A DNA stretch of 55,572 nucleotides from Tissierellales bacterium (GCA_025210965.1 JAOAQY010000046.1:1-55572), one strand, 5' to 3'; positions 16,916 through 25,818 are shown, counted from the first letter of the stretch. Translations and numbers: made by a program. Notes: generated from the letters alone by a model not told the origin.

Positions 16916-16949
16916 TTGTAGATATGTCACAAGTGTTATACTATCTACA
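16916..16949 (+). promoter_or_regulatory. Promoter with overlapping inverted repeat of the peptidase gene
   Basis: TGTAGATA (16917-16924) and TATCTACA (16942-16949) are perfect inverted arms 17 bases apart. A weak -35 (TTGTAG) and a TATACT -10 lie within, so the repeat could be an operator or could form in the RNA. Confidence 0.4.
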
Positions 16950-17007
16950 GGAACTCATTTTATGAGTAGCAGTAACTTCCAATATCATATTTATAAGGGG
17001 ATGCGCT

Positions 17008-17889
17008 ATGAAAATTACAGAAGGTTATATGCCATATTTAAACTACAAAACTTATTATAGAATAGTTGGTGAATGCTCTGAAGGCAAGAAGCCAATTGTT
17101 TTGTTGCATGGTGGACCGGGTTCAACACATAATTATTTTGAAGTACTTGACTCTCTAGCAGAAGATGGTAGAGCAGTAATAATGTACGATCAATTAGGCT
17201 GTGGACTTTCTTCTACACCATCTAGACCTGATCTTTGGAATGCAGATACATGGATAGATGAACTTGTCGAACTAAGAAAACATTTGAATTTAGACGAAAT
17301 TCACGTACTAGGTCAATCATGGGGTGGTATGCAAGCCATTCAATATGCCTGCGATCGAAAACCAGATGGAATCAAAAGCTATATTTTATCTAGTACTCTT
17401 CCTGCAGCTTGGCTTTGGGAAAAAGAACAAAGACGTAGAGTTAGCTACTTGCCAGAACATATGCAAGATGCTATAGCTAAGGCTGAAAAGGCAAATGATT
17501 ACTCATCTGATGAATACTTAGAAGCTGAAAGTGAATTTATGCTTCGTCACTGCGCTCCAGCAATTGATGAAAATTCTCCTGAATGTATAAAAAGATCTAA
17601 AGTTGCTGGCACTGAAGCTTATATAACAGCTTGGGGTCAAAATGAATTTAGCCCTTCAGGTACATTAAAGAATTTTGATTTCATGGATGAAATTGAGAAT
17701 ATAAATGAACCTTGTCTCATAACTAGTGGGCTACTAGATTTGTGCTCACCATTAATAGCTAAAACAATGTATGATAAAATTCCAAATTCAAAATGGGAAC
17801 TTTTTGAATACAGCAGACATATGCCATTTGTTGAAGAAAATGAAAAATATATTTCTGTACTAAAAAAATGGTTAAATGAGAATGATTAG
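17008..17889 (+). CDS. Proline iminopeptidase-type alpha/beta hydrolase
   Basis: This 293-residue serine peptidase has HGGPGSTHNYFEVL, the oxyanion motif of prolyl aminopeptidases, and the nucleophile elbow GQSWGGM (Ser near residue 107). The acid is in GLLDLCSP and the His in SRHMPFVEE. It should remove N-terminal proline from short peptides in the cytoplasm; no signal peptide is seen. AAGGGG precedes the ATG. It has its own promoter with an inverted repeat and a strong terminator behind it. Confidence 0.92.
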   Translation: MKITEGYMPYLNYKTYYRIVGECSEGKKPIVLLHGGPGSTHNYFEVLDSLAEDGRAVIMYDQLGCGLSSTPSRPDLWNADTWIDELVELRKHLNLDEIHVLGQSWGGMQAIQYACDRKPDGIKSYILSSTLPAAWLWEKEQRRRVSYLPEHMQDAIAKAEKANDYSSDEYLEAESEFMLRHCAPAIDENSPECIKRSKVAGTEAYITAWGQNEFSPSGTLKNFDFMDEIENINEPCLITSGLLDLCSPLIAKTMYDKIPNSKWELFEYSRHMPFVEENEKYISVLKKWLNEND

Positions 17890-17896
17890 GTGAAAT

Positions 17897-17949
17897 TCCC
17901 CCCTTAAATATAGTTTTTGTTCTGCTATATTTAAGGGGGATTTTTTATG
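17897..17949 (+). terminator. Terminator after the peptidase gene
   Basis: CCCCCTTAAATATAG pairs with CTATATTTAAGGGGG over 15 bp with a 10-base loop, followed by six T. It sits between converging genes. Confidence 0.92.
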
Positions 17950-18502
17950 CTCTTTTTTCCTCTATTCTTTTTCCAAGTTTTAGTTTATTTACTAGTTTAT
18001 AAACTTCATCTACATTTTCTATATTTAGAAATTCTAAGCCGTATATAGGCTTCCTAGATACTACACTTCTTACGTACACTGTTTTCAATTTATAGTATTC
18101 GTTTTTGAATATTATAGTTCCAATTTTATTGGCTTTGTTTTCTTTATCTATAGCTATTAGCTCTTCAATATTATAAGATTTAATTCTATTTCCGAAAGAA
18201 GTTTTTAGTACTATAACCCTCTTATTCGTAACATAATAAATAGTTCCGGCCTTACCCTGTTTACCGCCTATAAATTTTCCAAAAATAATCAATATTCCAA
18301 TCAAAACTAACATCAACCCCATCGGAGTTGATATGCTTCCCAGCCCAAATATGATCACAATAATTCCAAAAACAAAGCTTATCGGAAATTGCATGATATC
18401 TCTATTTCCATAAAAAATCTTTTTTGATTTTCCAGACCAATGCACAGTTTCTCCATCAATCAATTTTTCTTCAATAAGTGATCCATAATCTGTTTTTCTC
18501 AT
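17945..18502 (-). CDS. PH-like domain membrane protein, copy 6 of a six-paralog array
   Basis: This 185-residue protein is the last and shortest of the array. It starts with LIEEKLIDGETVHWSGKSKK, then two membrane segments (residues about 36-85, FPISFVFGIIVIIFGLGSI and MGLMLVLIGILIIFGKFI), then YYVTNKRVIVLKT and GTIIFKNEYY, a beta-rich part that fits a bacterial PH-like domain. The C-terminal line VDEVYKLVNKL aligns with the other copies. Its ATG overlaps the stop of copy 5 (TAATG). It is among the most divergent copies and lacks the NDxxMIPFSL motif of copies 1, 2 and 4. Function unknown. Confidence 0.8.
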   Translation of the reverse strand: MRKTDYGSLIEEKLIDGETVHWSGKSKKIFYGNRDIMQFPISFVFGIIVIIFGLGSISTPMGLMLVLIGILIIFGKFIGGKQGKAGTIYYVTNKRVIVLKTSFGNRIKSYNIEELIAIDKENKANKIGTIIFKNEYYKLKTVYVRSVVSRKPIYGLEFLNIENVDEVYKLVNKLKLGKRIEEKRA

Positions 18503-19092
18503 TAATTTATTTCCTCCGATTCTTCATTAGAATACTTTAAATTTCTCACTATTTTTGCTGCCTCATTTCCATCATCTATATTAAAAAAACCTAGCCCTGG
18601 ATATGGTGATTCGCCAATATTAACTGTATACTCTAAACCACTATCAGGACGAGTTAGCTGTCCGCTTTCTCTATCGCCAAAAATCACATCATAGCCTCTT
18701 GATCTATCGTGTTTAACTTCTATAGAATCTAGCATTCCAATAAAGGCACTATTAAGCCTTCTATTTTTAAAATCTCTAATCACTATAATTCTTTTGTCTG
18801 TAACATAATAGTATGTCCTCTTTAGCATATAAGATTTAGTTACATTCTTTCCAAACGCAAAATTTAAATATGCAATCGCAAATGGAGAAAATAAAATCAA
18901 TTTAGGAGATATTCCTTCCGCAATTAATACTGGCAAAATCATGACAAATAAAACTAAAATGCCCAGTAGCCCAAATGCTGTCCTAAGCATATCGTCTACA
19001 TTAGACTTTGCTCCTTTAGGTCTTCCACTCCAGAGTACATTCTCATCATTTATCAACTCTTTTTCTATCAAAGTTTTTTCTTTGCTATACAT
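18502..19092 (-). CDS. PH-like domain membrane protein, copy 5 of a six-paralog array
   Basis: I start at the ATG at 19092, behind GGAAGGGTG; an in-frame TTG at 19113 lies before that site. About 196 residues: LIEKELINDENVLWSGRPKG, two membrane segments (GLLGILVLFVMILPVLIAE and an adjacent one), YYVTDKRIIVIRDFKNRRL, then a strand-rich region with DVIFGDRESG and YPGLGFFNIDDGNEAAKIV. It diverges from its neighbours in the membrane loops and is closest in outline to copy 6. Translation is coupled to copy 6. Function unknown. Confidence 0.8.
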   Translation of the reverse strand: MYSKEKTLIEKELINDENVLWSGRPKGAKSNVDDMLRTAFGLLGILVLFVMILPVLIAEGISPKLILFSPFAIAYLNFAFGKNVTKSYMLKRTYYYVTDKRIIVIRDFKNRRLNSAFIGMLDSIEVKHDRSRGYDVIFGDRESGQLTRPDSGLEYTVNIGESPYPGLGFFNIDDGNEAAKIVRNLKYSNEESEEIN

Positions 19093-19170
19093 TGTATTTA
19101 CACCCTTCCACAAGTATCGTAGTTATCTTTTTTCTTACTCATTTATTCTCATGAATAATAATTAGTGACC

Positions 19171-19782
19171 TTATTTATCAGTGTTCTCATAGTTTCCTCT
19201 TCTAACTTCATTAATAAGTTTTATTACTACATCTGCATCATCTAAATCACAAAATGCCATTGGCAACGTGTTATAACCCTGTCCTTTAGCAAACATATCC
19301 AACCCTGTATTCAAAAATATAGCTATCATAAGTGGACTATTTCCAAATATTATATTGCCGCTTCCAGCTATATCTATCTGTTTGTTTATTACATTTAATG
19401 AATCCAAATATTCACATTCAAATTTCTTATACTCTTTATTTATAGCCACTATAGCTCTTTTATTTGTAACATAGTAATATATGTTTTTCTTTAAGTAGCT
19501 CTTATAAAAAAATCTTCCTATCAAGATATACAAACTCATTATCACAAATGGTATTCCAAAAATCGCCATAATAAAAGGAATTAGCATAGCTGAATAAATT
19601 CCGCTAATTATTGCTATAATCTCCCAAGCAAAAATAAAAACTGACCAAAATAGACTAAGTGGTATCATTGCCCAATCATTTCTACAAAATATACTATCAT
19701 TAGGCTGACCTGACCATAGTATCTCTTCATTTTCAATCAAATCTTCATGTATGAAACTATTAATATCATAATCTGCAAACAT
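19171..19782 (-). CDS. PH-like domain membrane protein, copy 4 of a six-paralog array
   Basis: This 203-residue copy has the clearest family outline: FIHEDLIENEEILWSGQPND, FCRNDWAMIPLSLFWSVFIF with a Trp-Glu after it, a second membrane segment, RFFYKSYLKKNIYYYVTNKR, GSGNIIFGNSP, then NTGLDMF and LPMAFCDLDDADVVIKLINE. The order is a short acidic N-terminus, two helices, then a beta-rich PH-like domain in the cytoplasm. Its tail RRGNYENTDK matches the tails of copies 1 and 2. GGAG precedes the ATG. Function unknown. Confidence 0.82.
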   Translation of the reverse strand: MFADYDINSFIHEDLIENEEILWSGQPNDSIFCRNDWAMIPLSLFWSVFIFAWEIIAIISGIYSAMLIPFIMAIFGIPFVIMSLYILIGRFFYKSYLKKNIYYYVTNKRAIVAINKEYKKFECEYLDSLNVINKQIDIAGSGNIIFGNSPLMIAIFLNTGLDMFAKGQGYNTLPMAFCDLDDADVVIKLINEVRRGNYENTDK

Positions 19783-19786
19783 TATA

Positions 19787-20392
19787 TTATTTCTCCTTAT
19801 CTGATAACTCTATATTCCGCTGCATCTCGTATTTAATACTCTCTATTTGATTATTAACCTCATCAATATTTTCTATATCATAAAACGCCAAAGGAACGTT
19901 TTTATAATTTCTCTTCTTTATTAAAAATTCTAAACCAATATTTTCATACGCTTTAGCCATAATATAGCCATTTCCAAATATTACATTTCCAAAATTATGA
20001 CCTTTATTTTCTATATTTACAATTGACAAATTAGATATTTCTTCTGATTCTACCTTAAAAGATTTTAATTTTTTTAGTATTATTATTCTCTGGTTTGTAA
20101 CGCAATAATTCGTATTTCTTTTCAGATATATCTTCAATATATATCTTCCTATCAATACATATAATCCTATCAATATATACGGAACTGCAAAGAGCTGAAA
20201 TATAAATGGCGCCCCGATACTAAAAGCCATCGTTTCCCACGCTACTATTATACCAAGCCAAATTATTGTAACTGGTATAATTAAAATATCTAGCACACTA
20301 AAAATCTTTATTTTTGGTTTACCTAACCACAATATTTTTTCATTATCATATAGATAATTTTCAATAGTTTTTTCATCACTTGTCTGCTTCAT
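19787..20392 (-). CDS. PH-like domain membrane protein, copy 3 of a six-paralog array
   Basis: A 201-residue copy, 4 bases before copy 4. It opens with TIENYLYDNEKILWLGKPKI, then two membrane segments (ILIIPVTIIWLGIIVAWET; FIFQLFAVPYILIGLYVLIG), then NTNYCVTNQRIIILKKLK, NFGNVIFGNGYIM and VPLAFYDIENIDEVNNQIE. It keeps the WxGxP and VTNxR landmarks but has replaced the FCRND segment, so it sits between the conserved trio (1, 2, 4) and the divergent pair (5, 6). AAAGGAG precedes the ATG. Function unknown. Confidence 0.8.
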   Translation of the reverse strand: MKQTSDEKTIENYLYDNEKILWLGKPKIKIFSVLDILIIPVTIIWLGIIVAWETMAFSIGAPFIFQLFAVPYILIGLYVLIGRYILKIYLKRNTNYCVTNQRIIILKKLKSFKVESEEISNLSIVNIENKGHNFGNVIFGNGYIMAKAYENIGLEFLIKKRNYKNVPLAFYDIENIDEVNNQIESIKYEMQRNIELSDKEK

Positions 20393-20405
20393 AATAAACT
20401 CTCCT

Positions 20406-21011
20406 TTAATTCGTTTTTTTATCGTCTTTATTCATCTCACCGTAATTACCTTTTCTGATTTCATTTATCAAATTAGATACTTCATCTGCATTGTCTAAGT
20501 CATAAAAAGCTAGGGGCACAATCACAAACCGTCTTCCTCTATTAAATAAATCCATTCCAGTATTTATTAATACTGACATCCTAAATGGAATATTACCAAA
20601 TTCTATATCACCACTTCCATCTATGTCTATGTATCTATTTATCACTTTTAAGTAATATATATCCTTAACTTCAATCTTTTTATAGCTTAAGTTTTTAATA
20701 GTCATCACTCTCTTGTTTGTAACATAATAGTACGTATTTGTCTTCAAATATGATTTATAAAAAAATCTTCCGACAAGTGCATACAATGCAAATAACACAA
20801 ATATAGCACCTGTAATTGGCATAATCACTGGAGCTCCCGATACTATGCTAGCATACTCCCAATAAAACGAAAATACTGCCAGAAATAAACTATACGGCAC
20901 CATTTTCCAATCATTTCTACAAAAGAGTCTATCATTAGGCTGTCCTGCCCAAATTACAACCTCCCCAGCAATCAAGTCTTCTTCTACTAGATTTAGTATT
21001 TCACTTTTCAT
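20406..21011 (-). CDS. PH-like domain membrane protein, copy 2 of a six-paralog array
   Basis: I start at the ATG at 21011, behind GAAGGTGG; an in-frame TTG at 21035 precedes it. About 201 residues: LVEEDLIAGEVVIWAGQPND, FCRNDWKMVPYSLFLAVFSFYWE, a second helix, RFFYKSYLKTNTYYYVTNKR, GSGDIEFGNIPF, NTGMDLF and VPLAFYDLDNADEVSNLINE, then the tail RKGNYGEMNK. The near-identical landmarks in copies 1 and 4 suggest recent duplication. Function unknown. Confidence 0.82.
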   Translation of the reverse strand: MKSEILNLVEEDLIAGEVVIWAGQPNDRLFCRNDWKMVPYSLFLAVFSFYWEYASIVSGAPVIMPITGAIFVLFALYALVGRFFYKSYLKTNTYYYVTNKRVMTIKNLSYKKIEVKDIYYLKVINRYIDIDGSGDIEFGNIPFRMSVLINTGMDLFNRGRRFVIVPLAFYDLDNADEVSNLINEIRKGNYGEMNKDDKKTN

Positions 21012-21050
21012 TAAAACACCACCTTCTCGAATCAATTCAACATATACGAC

Positions 21051-21080
21051 AAAAAAGCCAATTGATTTTCATCAATTAGC
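21051..21080 (-). terminator. Terminator behind copy 1 of the PH-like array
   Basis: GCTAATTGAT, a short GAAA loop and ATCAATTGGC form a stem, followed by TTTTTT on the minus strand. It splits copy 1 from copies 2-6 unless there is readthrough. Confidence 0.75.
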
Positions 21081-21091
21081 TCTAATTATAC

Positions 21092-21694
21092 CTATATCAA
21101 TGTCTTGTTATTTTTATTAATTGTATCATAGCTTCCATTTCTTACTTCATTAATGATTCTTGAAACTTCATCTGCTCTAGCTAAATCGTAAAATGCAAGT
21201 GGTATTTGACCATAAGCCTTTCCCTTAGCCAAAGACTCCATTCCAGTATTTGCATACATAGAAATCAAAAATCCTACGTTTCCAAATATAACATCTCCAC
21301 TACCATCACTTTTTATATCTTTGTTTATACAAGTTAATGAATTTATGTATTCTGCCTCTATTTTTGTCCTAACTGAAACTTTTGCTACTATAACCCTCTT
21401 ATTTGTGACATAATAGTATGTTCTTTTCTGCACATATGCCTTATAAAAAAATCTTCCAATAATAGCATATAAACCAATTAGCACAAAAAGTGCTCCAACA
21501 ATCGGCATAACAATCGGCGCACCCATAGCCAGTACTGATATTTCCCAAAACATTGCAAATCCACCCCAAAGTAAGCTAAACGGAATCATTTTGAGATCGT
21601 TTTTACAAAAAATTTTGTGCTCTGGTTGCCCTGACCAAAGTATATTCTCTTCACCAATCAATTCTTCTCTTATCAAACTATTAATGTCATCCAT
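21092..21694 (-). CDS. PH-like domain membrane protein, copy 1 of a six-paralog array
   Basis: The first gene of the array, 200 residues, behind a consensus promoter and AGGAG. It reads LIREELIGEENILWSGQPEH, FCKNDLKMIPFSLLWGGFAM followed by FWE, a second helix, RFFYKAYVQKRTYYYVTNKR, GSGDVIFGNVGF, NTGMESL and IPLAFYDLARADEVSRIINE, with the tail RNGSYDTINKNNK. Proteins with this outline are usually annotated only as PH domain-containing. The two helices and soluble PH-like domain suggest a membrane-anchored scaffold. A terminator lies behind it. Function unknown. Confidence 0.82.
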   Translation of the reverse strand: MDDINSLIREELIGEENILWSGQPEHKIFCKNDLKMIPFSLLWGGFAMFWEISVLAMGAPIVMPIVGALFVLIGLYAIIGRFFYKAYVQKRTYYYVTNKRVIVAKVSVRTKIEAEYINSLTCINKDIKSDGSGDVIFGNVGFLISMYANTGMESLAKGKAYGQIPLAFYDLARADEVSRIINEVRNGSYDTINKNNKTLI

Positions 21695-21746
21695 AATACA
21701 CTCTCCTAGTATTCACATGATTTAAATTTACCACTCCTATTAACAC

Positions 21747-21774
21747 ATTATAACATAAACATCTTTTTTGTCAA
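21747..21774 (-). promoter_or_regulatory. Promoter of the PH-like array
   Basis: TTGACA (21769-21774) and TATAAT (21747-21752) are 16 bases apart on the minus strand, about 50 bases before copy 1. Confidence 0.8.
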
Positions 21775-21789
21775 AATTTTCTATCTAAC

Positions 21790-22986
21790 TTAATTGTTTA
21801 CAACACAATTTCTGCCATTAGATTTTGCCCTATACATCCTCATATCAACAAGTTTAATTAACTTATACATATCTCCAATTCCATTATATTCTGCTACTCC
21901 AATGCTAATTGTTATTTTTATGAAATCATTCCCATTCTCAACTTCCATAGATTCAACTACTTTGCGAAGCTTTTCCGCTACCATAGATGCACTTATTATA
22001 TCTGTTTCTGGCAGAATAACTATAAATTCTTCTCCACCCCATCGTCCAACAAAATCGCTACCTCTAATATTTCTTTTTATACTTGCAGAAAGTTCCTTAA
22101 GTACTTTATCTCCTGCATCATGACCAAAATTATCGTTTACACTTTTAAAATAGTCTATATCAATCATCAATATAGAAAACACTGTCTCATAGCGCAAATA
22201 TCTTTCAATATTTGAATTTATACTCTCTTCTATTTTTCTTCTATTGCAGATATCTGTAAGTTCATCGGTATATGCTTTGATTTTAAGCTTTTCTAATAAA
22301 TCTTCCCTATCTCTGTAAACAGTTCTCAAATCATAAATCAAACGTTTTTGTATAATTGTCAAAAGTGCAAACGTCTGAAACAATACCAAACTCAAAAGTC
22401 CTAAAACCCAGAAAGCATCTCTATTTCCTGCAAAATAATACGAACTAATCTTCGAAGAATAAATTGCATCAAACGCCCTAAACAAGTACCATGATGAGGC
22501 TATTAAACCCACAGCAGTCATCATTCTAGTAGTGCTCTTTATTCTATTTTCAAATTTTTTTAAAGAAATAAAGGCTATTCTAGCATATGTCAGCGATGCA
22601 AATATCGAAAAAACAATTATTCTAGCATTCACATTTATTCTAATTATAGAAAAATAACTATAAAATAATATAAAAATAATTATAGGCAAAATATAATTTC
22701 TATATTTTATAGTTAGTCCAACGAAGAGCTGCATTCCGAATAAAATACTCAATATGGCACAATACATCGATAAATTTGGTAATACTATACCAACAAAAGG
22801 CGGCAATTTGTTTACAAAACCGGCTTCAGTCATACCAACTACAAACAACAAATATGATATCAAGAACCATTTCATTCCACTATAATGCTTTTTAAACATA
22901 AAATAGTTTCCCAATACCATAATCGCACAAATATAGCTAATAACTATCAGCGTAGTAATTATAGTATTTATCTCCAAAACCTCCAA
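21790..22986 (-). CDS. Membrane diguanylate cyclase (GGDEF) with 7TM-like sensor
   Basis: This 398-residue protein has about seven membrane segments in the first 215 residues, a short linker (RTVYRDREDLLEKLKIKAYTDELTDICNRR) and a GGDEF domain with MIDIDYFKSVNDNFGHDAGD and GRWGGEEF. The I-site RGSD precedes the active site, so product inhibition should occur. The start appears to be a TTG at 22986, since AAAGGAGG lies 7 bases upstream and no nearer ATG fits. It is divergent from the next cyclase. The input signal is unknown. Confidence 0.9.
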   Translation of the reverse strand: MEVLEINTIITTLIVISYICAIMVLGNYFMFKKHYSGMKWFLISYLLFVVGMTEAGFVNKLPPFVGIVLPNLSMYCAILSILFGMQLFVGLTIKYRNYILPIIIFILFYSYFSIIRINVNARIIVFSIFASLTYARIAFISLKKFENRIKSTTRMMTAVGLIASSWYLFRAFDAIYSSKISSYYFAGNRDAFWVLGLLSLVLFQTFALLTIIQKRLIYDLRTVYRDREDLLEKLKIKAYTDELTDICNRRKIEESINSNIERYLRYETVFSILMIDIDYFKSVNDNFGHDAGDKVLKELSASIKRNIRGSDFVGRWGGEEFIVILPETDIISASMVAEKLRKVVESMEVENGNDFIKITISIGVAEYNGIGDMYKLIKLVDMRMYRAKSNGRNCVVNN

Positions 22987-23155
22987 CTATGAACCTCCTT
23001 TTAATCCCATTTTGAATTAGGGATCTTAAATATTAAATAATATATGACTCAACCTACTATATATATACACTTATTTGCATCTTTTTATCAAAAACCAATT
23101 ATTTTTTATTCATTTTGAAAATATTGTGGTATATTATTAATAAGGAGTGAATTTA

Positions 23156-24259
23156 ATGAAATTGATAAAAAAATTTCTCAATGCTGGAGTAAATAACTCC
23201 ATGAGTTTGAGCGAAATTTCTAGATTAAATATAATAAACGGATCTATTATACTAGCTAGTTTAAATATAATGCTTTACAATATATCGTATCTATTTTTTG
23301 CACCAGAAATTGCCCTAGAGATTTCTGGTATATCTACGCTATGTGCTCTTTTCATAATATCATCATGGTTTCTCGTAAAAATCGGACAACAAACCTTAGC
23401 GACCCACATACTAATGCTTTCTAGTATGTACTCTGTCTTTAGGCTTGCATATTACTATTTTGGACCTGAATTTGGTTTTCAAAAATATTTTATGACTTTC
23501 GCGTTAATTACATTTATTTATTTTCCAAGAAGTAAATGGATTATAAGTCTTTTTTATGCAATCTCTAATTTTGTGGTATATCTTTATTTAGAACATTCCA
23601 ACTATCCTTATTTATTTACTCCCGAATACAAATCCTATAGCCATCAGATAGCATCATCTTTTAATGCGATAAACCTATTAATCGGTTTTTCAACATTAAT
23701 TTTAGTAATGTATATTTTCGAATACATCATAAGCAAGGATGAGGCCGCTTTAGTTAAAGCTTTAGAATCTGCAAACCACAATGCTTCTCATGATCACCTT
23801 ACTGGTGCTATAAATCGTCGTTCTCTGTCGGATCATTTAAATAAATTATTTGCTAATCCAAATCATCATCATAATCCACACGCAATAATAATGTGGGATA
23901 TTGATGATTTCAAGAAAATAAACGATACCTACGGTCATTCGGTTGGTGATGATGTTCTCATTGGAATTTGCAATCTTTTTAACAAAACTCTTAAGCAGCA
24001 AGGCTTACTTGCACGTTGGGGTGGTGAAGAATTTGTAATATATTTAGAAAATTGTCCACGAGACCAAGCAAATAAAATAGCAGAGCATCTCAGAGTATCC
24101 GTTGAACGCCTGGATATAATTTCGGACCACACCATTACAATAAGTATTGGTGTAACACTAAAAAGAAGTGATGACTCTTTTGCTAGTCTTTTCAAACGAG
24201 TTGATGAATTGATGTATAAAGCAAAAGCAAACGGTAAAAATCAAGTAATCAGTGGATAA
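23156..24259 (+). CDS. Membrane diguanylate cyclase (GGDEF) lacking the I-site
   Basis: I use the ATG at 23156 (AAGGAG upstream) rather than the GTG at 23147. About 367 residues: roughly six membrane segments to residue 200, a linker (AALVKALESANHNASHDHLTGAINRR), then GGDEF with MWDIDDFKKINDTYGHSVGD and LARWGGEEF. At the place of the inhibitory RxxD the protein has KQQG, so product binding at the I-site is probably lost. A His-rich loop (NPNHHHNPH, about residue 239) sits in front of the first catalytic strand. It is divergent from the cyclase at 21790. Confidence 0.9.
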   Translation: MKLIKKFLNAGVNNSMSLSEISRLNIINGSIILASLNIMLYNISYLFFAPEIALEISGISTLCALFIISSWFLVKIGQQTLATHILMLSSMYSVFRLAYYYFGPEFGFQKYFMTFALITFIYFPRSKWIISLFYAISNFVVYLYLEHSNYPYLFTPEYKSYSHQIASSFNAINLLIGFSTLILVMYIFEYIISKDEAALVKALESANHNASHDHLTGAINRRSLSDHLNKLFANPNHHHNPHAIIMWDIDDFKKINDTYGHSVGDDVLIGICNLFNKTLKQQGLLARWGGEEFVIYLENCPRDQANKIAEHLRVSVERLDIISDHTITISIGVTLKRSDDSFASLFKRVDELMYKAKANGKNQVISG

Positions 24260-24288
24260 ATCAATCCAAAGTTTACTTGATTTTTTTA
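24238..24288 (+). terminator. Terminator of the I-site-less cyclase gene
   Basis: TCAAGTAA (24241-24248) pairs with TTACTTGA (24273-24280), followed by a run of T. The stem overlaps the end of the coding region. Confidence 0.7.
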
Positions 24289-24357
24289 TGTTTTATGTGT
24301 CTTTAGAGCTTAATTCTTTGGGTATTTTTATAACAAATACAAAACTTGGAGGTTGTT

Positions 24358-24894
24358 ATGAAATACATTCCTAATATACTTACCACTTTACGACTAGTTC
24401 TTGTACCTATTTTTATTTCTGTATATTTTTCAAGTTCTGCAAACAATCATTTGCTAGCTCTATTTATTTATATTATTGCAAGTTTTACTGATTTTTTAGA
24501 TGGATTTATTGCTAGAAAATATTCTGTAGTTAGTAAACTTGGCTCTGTACTTGATCCTCTAGCTGATAAACTAATGCTACTAGCTGTACTCTTCGCGTTT
24601 TATTTAGATAACAAAATTCCTCTATTCATACTGGTCTTGATGTTAGTAAAAGAATCTATATTGGTTTTATCTGCTACTATAATGTATTTGAAAAAAGAGC
24701 CTTTAGTAATTCCTTCAAATATCTTTGGAAAGACTGCAACTATTGTATTTACGCTATCAATAATATTAGTATTTATTTTGCCAGAATACAAAATAGGCTA
24801 TATTTTTATGTTTATTGCAATACTACTCAAATTTACTGCCTTTTTTAGTTATTTTAAAATTACATTATCACATATTTTGAAACATAATAATTAA
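24358..24894 (+). CDS. pgsA: CDP-diacylglycerol-glycerol-3-phosphate 3-phosphatidyltransferase family
   Basis: The start is the ATG at 24358 (GGAGG upstream); a TTG at 24346 lies inside the site. About 178 residues with several membrane helices. The CDP-alcohol phosphotransferase motif DGFIARKYSVVSKLGSVLDPLADK gives the D-G-x2-A-R...G...D...D pattern. PgsA makes phosphatidylglycerolphosphate from CDP-diacylglycerol and glycerol-3-phosphate in the membrane. The N-terminal NILTTLRLVLVPIF is typical of PgsA, but another alcohol acceptor cannot be ruled out. It is not in the usual context of DNA-repair or competence genes. Confidence 0.85.
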   Translation: MKYIPNILTTLRLVLVPIFISVYFSSSANNHLLALFIYIIASFTDFLDGFIARKYSVVSKLGSVLDPLADKLMLLAVLFAFYLDNKIPLFILVLMLVKESILVLSATIMYLKKEPLVIPSNIFGKTATIVFTLSIILVFILPEYKIGYIFMFIAILLKFTAFFSYFKITLSHILKHNN

Positions 24895-24979
24895 TTTTAG
24901 CTATCCTCTAAACTTGTCAAAAACAATTATTAGAAATATAATGTCTTCATGAGCACTAATCTAATTTAGGAGGCACAAT

Positions 24980-25774
24980 ATGAACGATTTAAAATTGATG
25001 TATTTTAGTCCAACATCAACAACAAAAAACGTAGTACAAAATATAGCTTTAGGCTTCAACGCAGATTATATTGAATATGATTTGACTCCCCCTAGCAATC
25101 GTTTGAAAGAATTTACTTTCAACAAAAATGATATTTTAATTATTGGAGTTCCTGTATATTCTGGTAGAATTCCTACTATAATCGAACCACTGCTAAGGAC
25201 TTTAGATGGAAAAGGCTCTTTAGCTATTATCGTTGCAGTTTATGGAAATAGAGATTATGATGACTGTCTGTTAGAACTCTATGATTTAATGACTAGCTGT
25301 GACTTCAAAGTCATCTCCGCAGCTAGTTTTGTAGGTGAACATTCTTACACATCTGATTTGGCTACAAATCGACCTGATCAAAAAGATTTATCAATCGCCA
25401 AATCTTTTGGTGTCAAAATCAAGAATTATGCTGATTGCTTAGACGTTAATTCTAAAATATCATTGAATATAAAAGGAAATCGCCCCTATCGAGAACTTAG
25501 TTCTGATTCTCCCATTGCACCCGTAATAAATTCAAGCTGTACAAATTGTCTAATATGTTTAAAACACTGCCCAAGTGGTGCTATTTCTTTTAATGAAAAA
25601 ATAGCTATAGATGAAAACAAATGCATCAAATGTCATAGTTGCGTAAAAAGATGTCCTAGTAATTCTATAGATTTTGATGGTATTCTAGACAAGTCTAGAA
25701 TTTGGTTAGTAGATTCATTTGGTGAAAATCGCTGTGAACCTGAAATAATTATGGACAACATAATATCTAAATAG
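24980..25774 (+). CDS. EFR1-type flavodoxin-ferredoxin fusion protein
   Basis: This 264-residue protein starts with a flavodoxin fold (YFSPTSTTKNVVQNIALG, phosphate loop; VPVYSGRIP; VYGNRDYDD) and ends with two [4Fe-4S] motifs: CTNCLICLKHCP and CIKCHSCVKRCP. Such fusions carry electrons between FMN and ferredoxin-like clusters. The partner enzyme is unknown. AGGAGG precedes the ATG. A strong hairpin follows. Confidence 0.9.
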   Translation: MNDLKLMYFSPTSTTKNVVQNIALGFNADYIEYDLTPPSNRLKEFTFNKNDILIIGVPVYSGRIPTIIEPLLRTLDGKGSLAIIVAVYGNRDYDDCLLELYDLMTSCDFKVISAASFVGEHSYTSDLATNRPDQKDLSIAKSFGVKIKNYADCLDVNSKISLNIKGNRPYRELSSDSPIAPVINSSCTNCLICLKHCPSGAISFNEKIAIDENKCIKCHSCVKRCPSNSIDFDGILDKSRIWLVDSFGENRCEPEIIMDNIISK

Positions 25775-25777
25775 CAT

Positions 25778-25818
25778 GCTCCCCCTCAAAACCTATGCAA
25801 ACGGTTTTGAGGGGGAGC
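25778..25818 (+). terminator. Strong hairpin after the EFR1-type gene
   Basis: GCTCCCCCTCAAAACC pairs with GGTTTTGAGGGGGAGC over 16 bp. A T-run is missing, but the position 4 bases behind the stop and the stem strength fit a transcript end. Confidence 0.7.
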
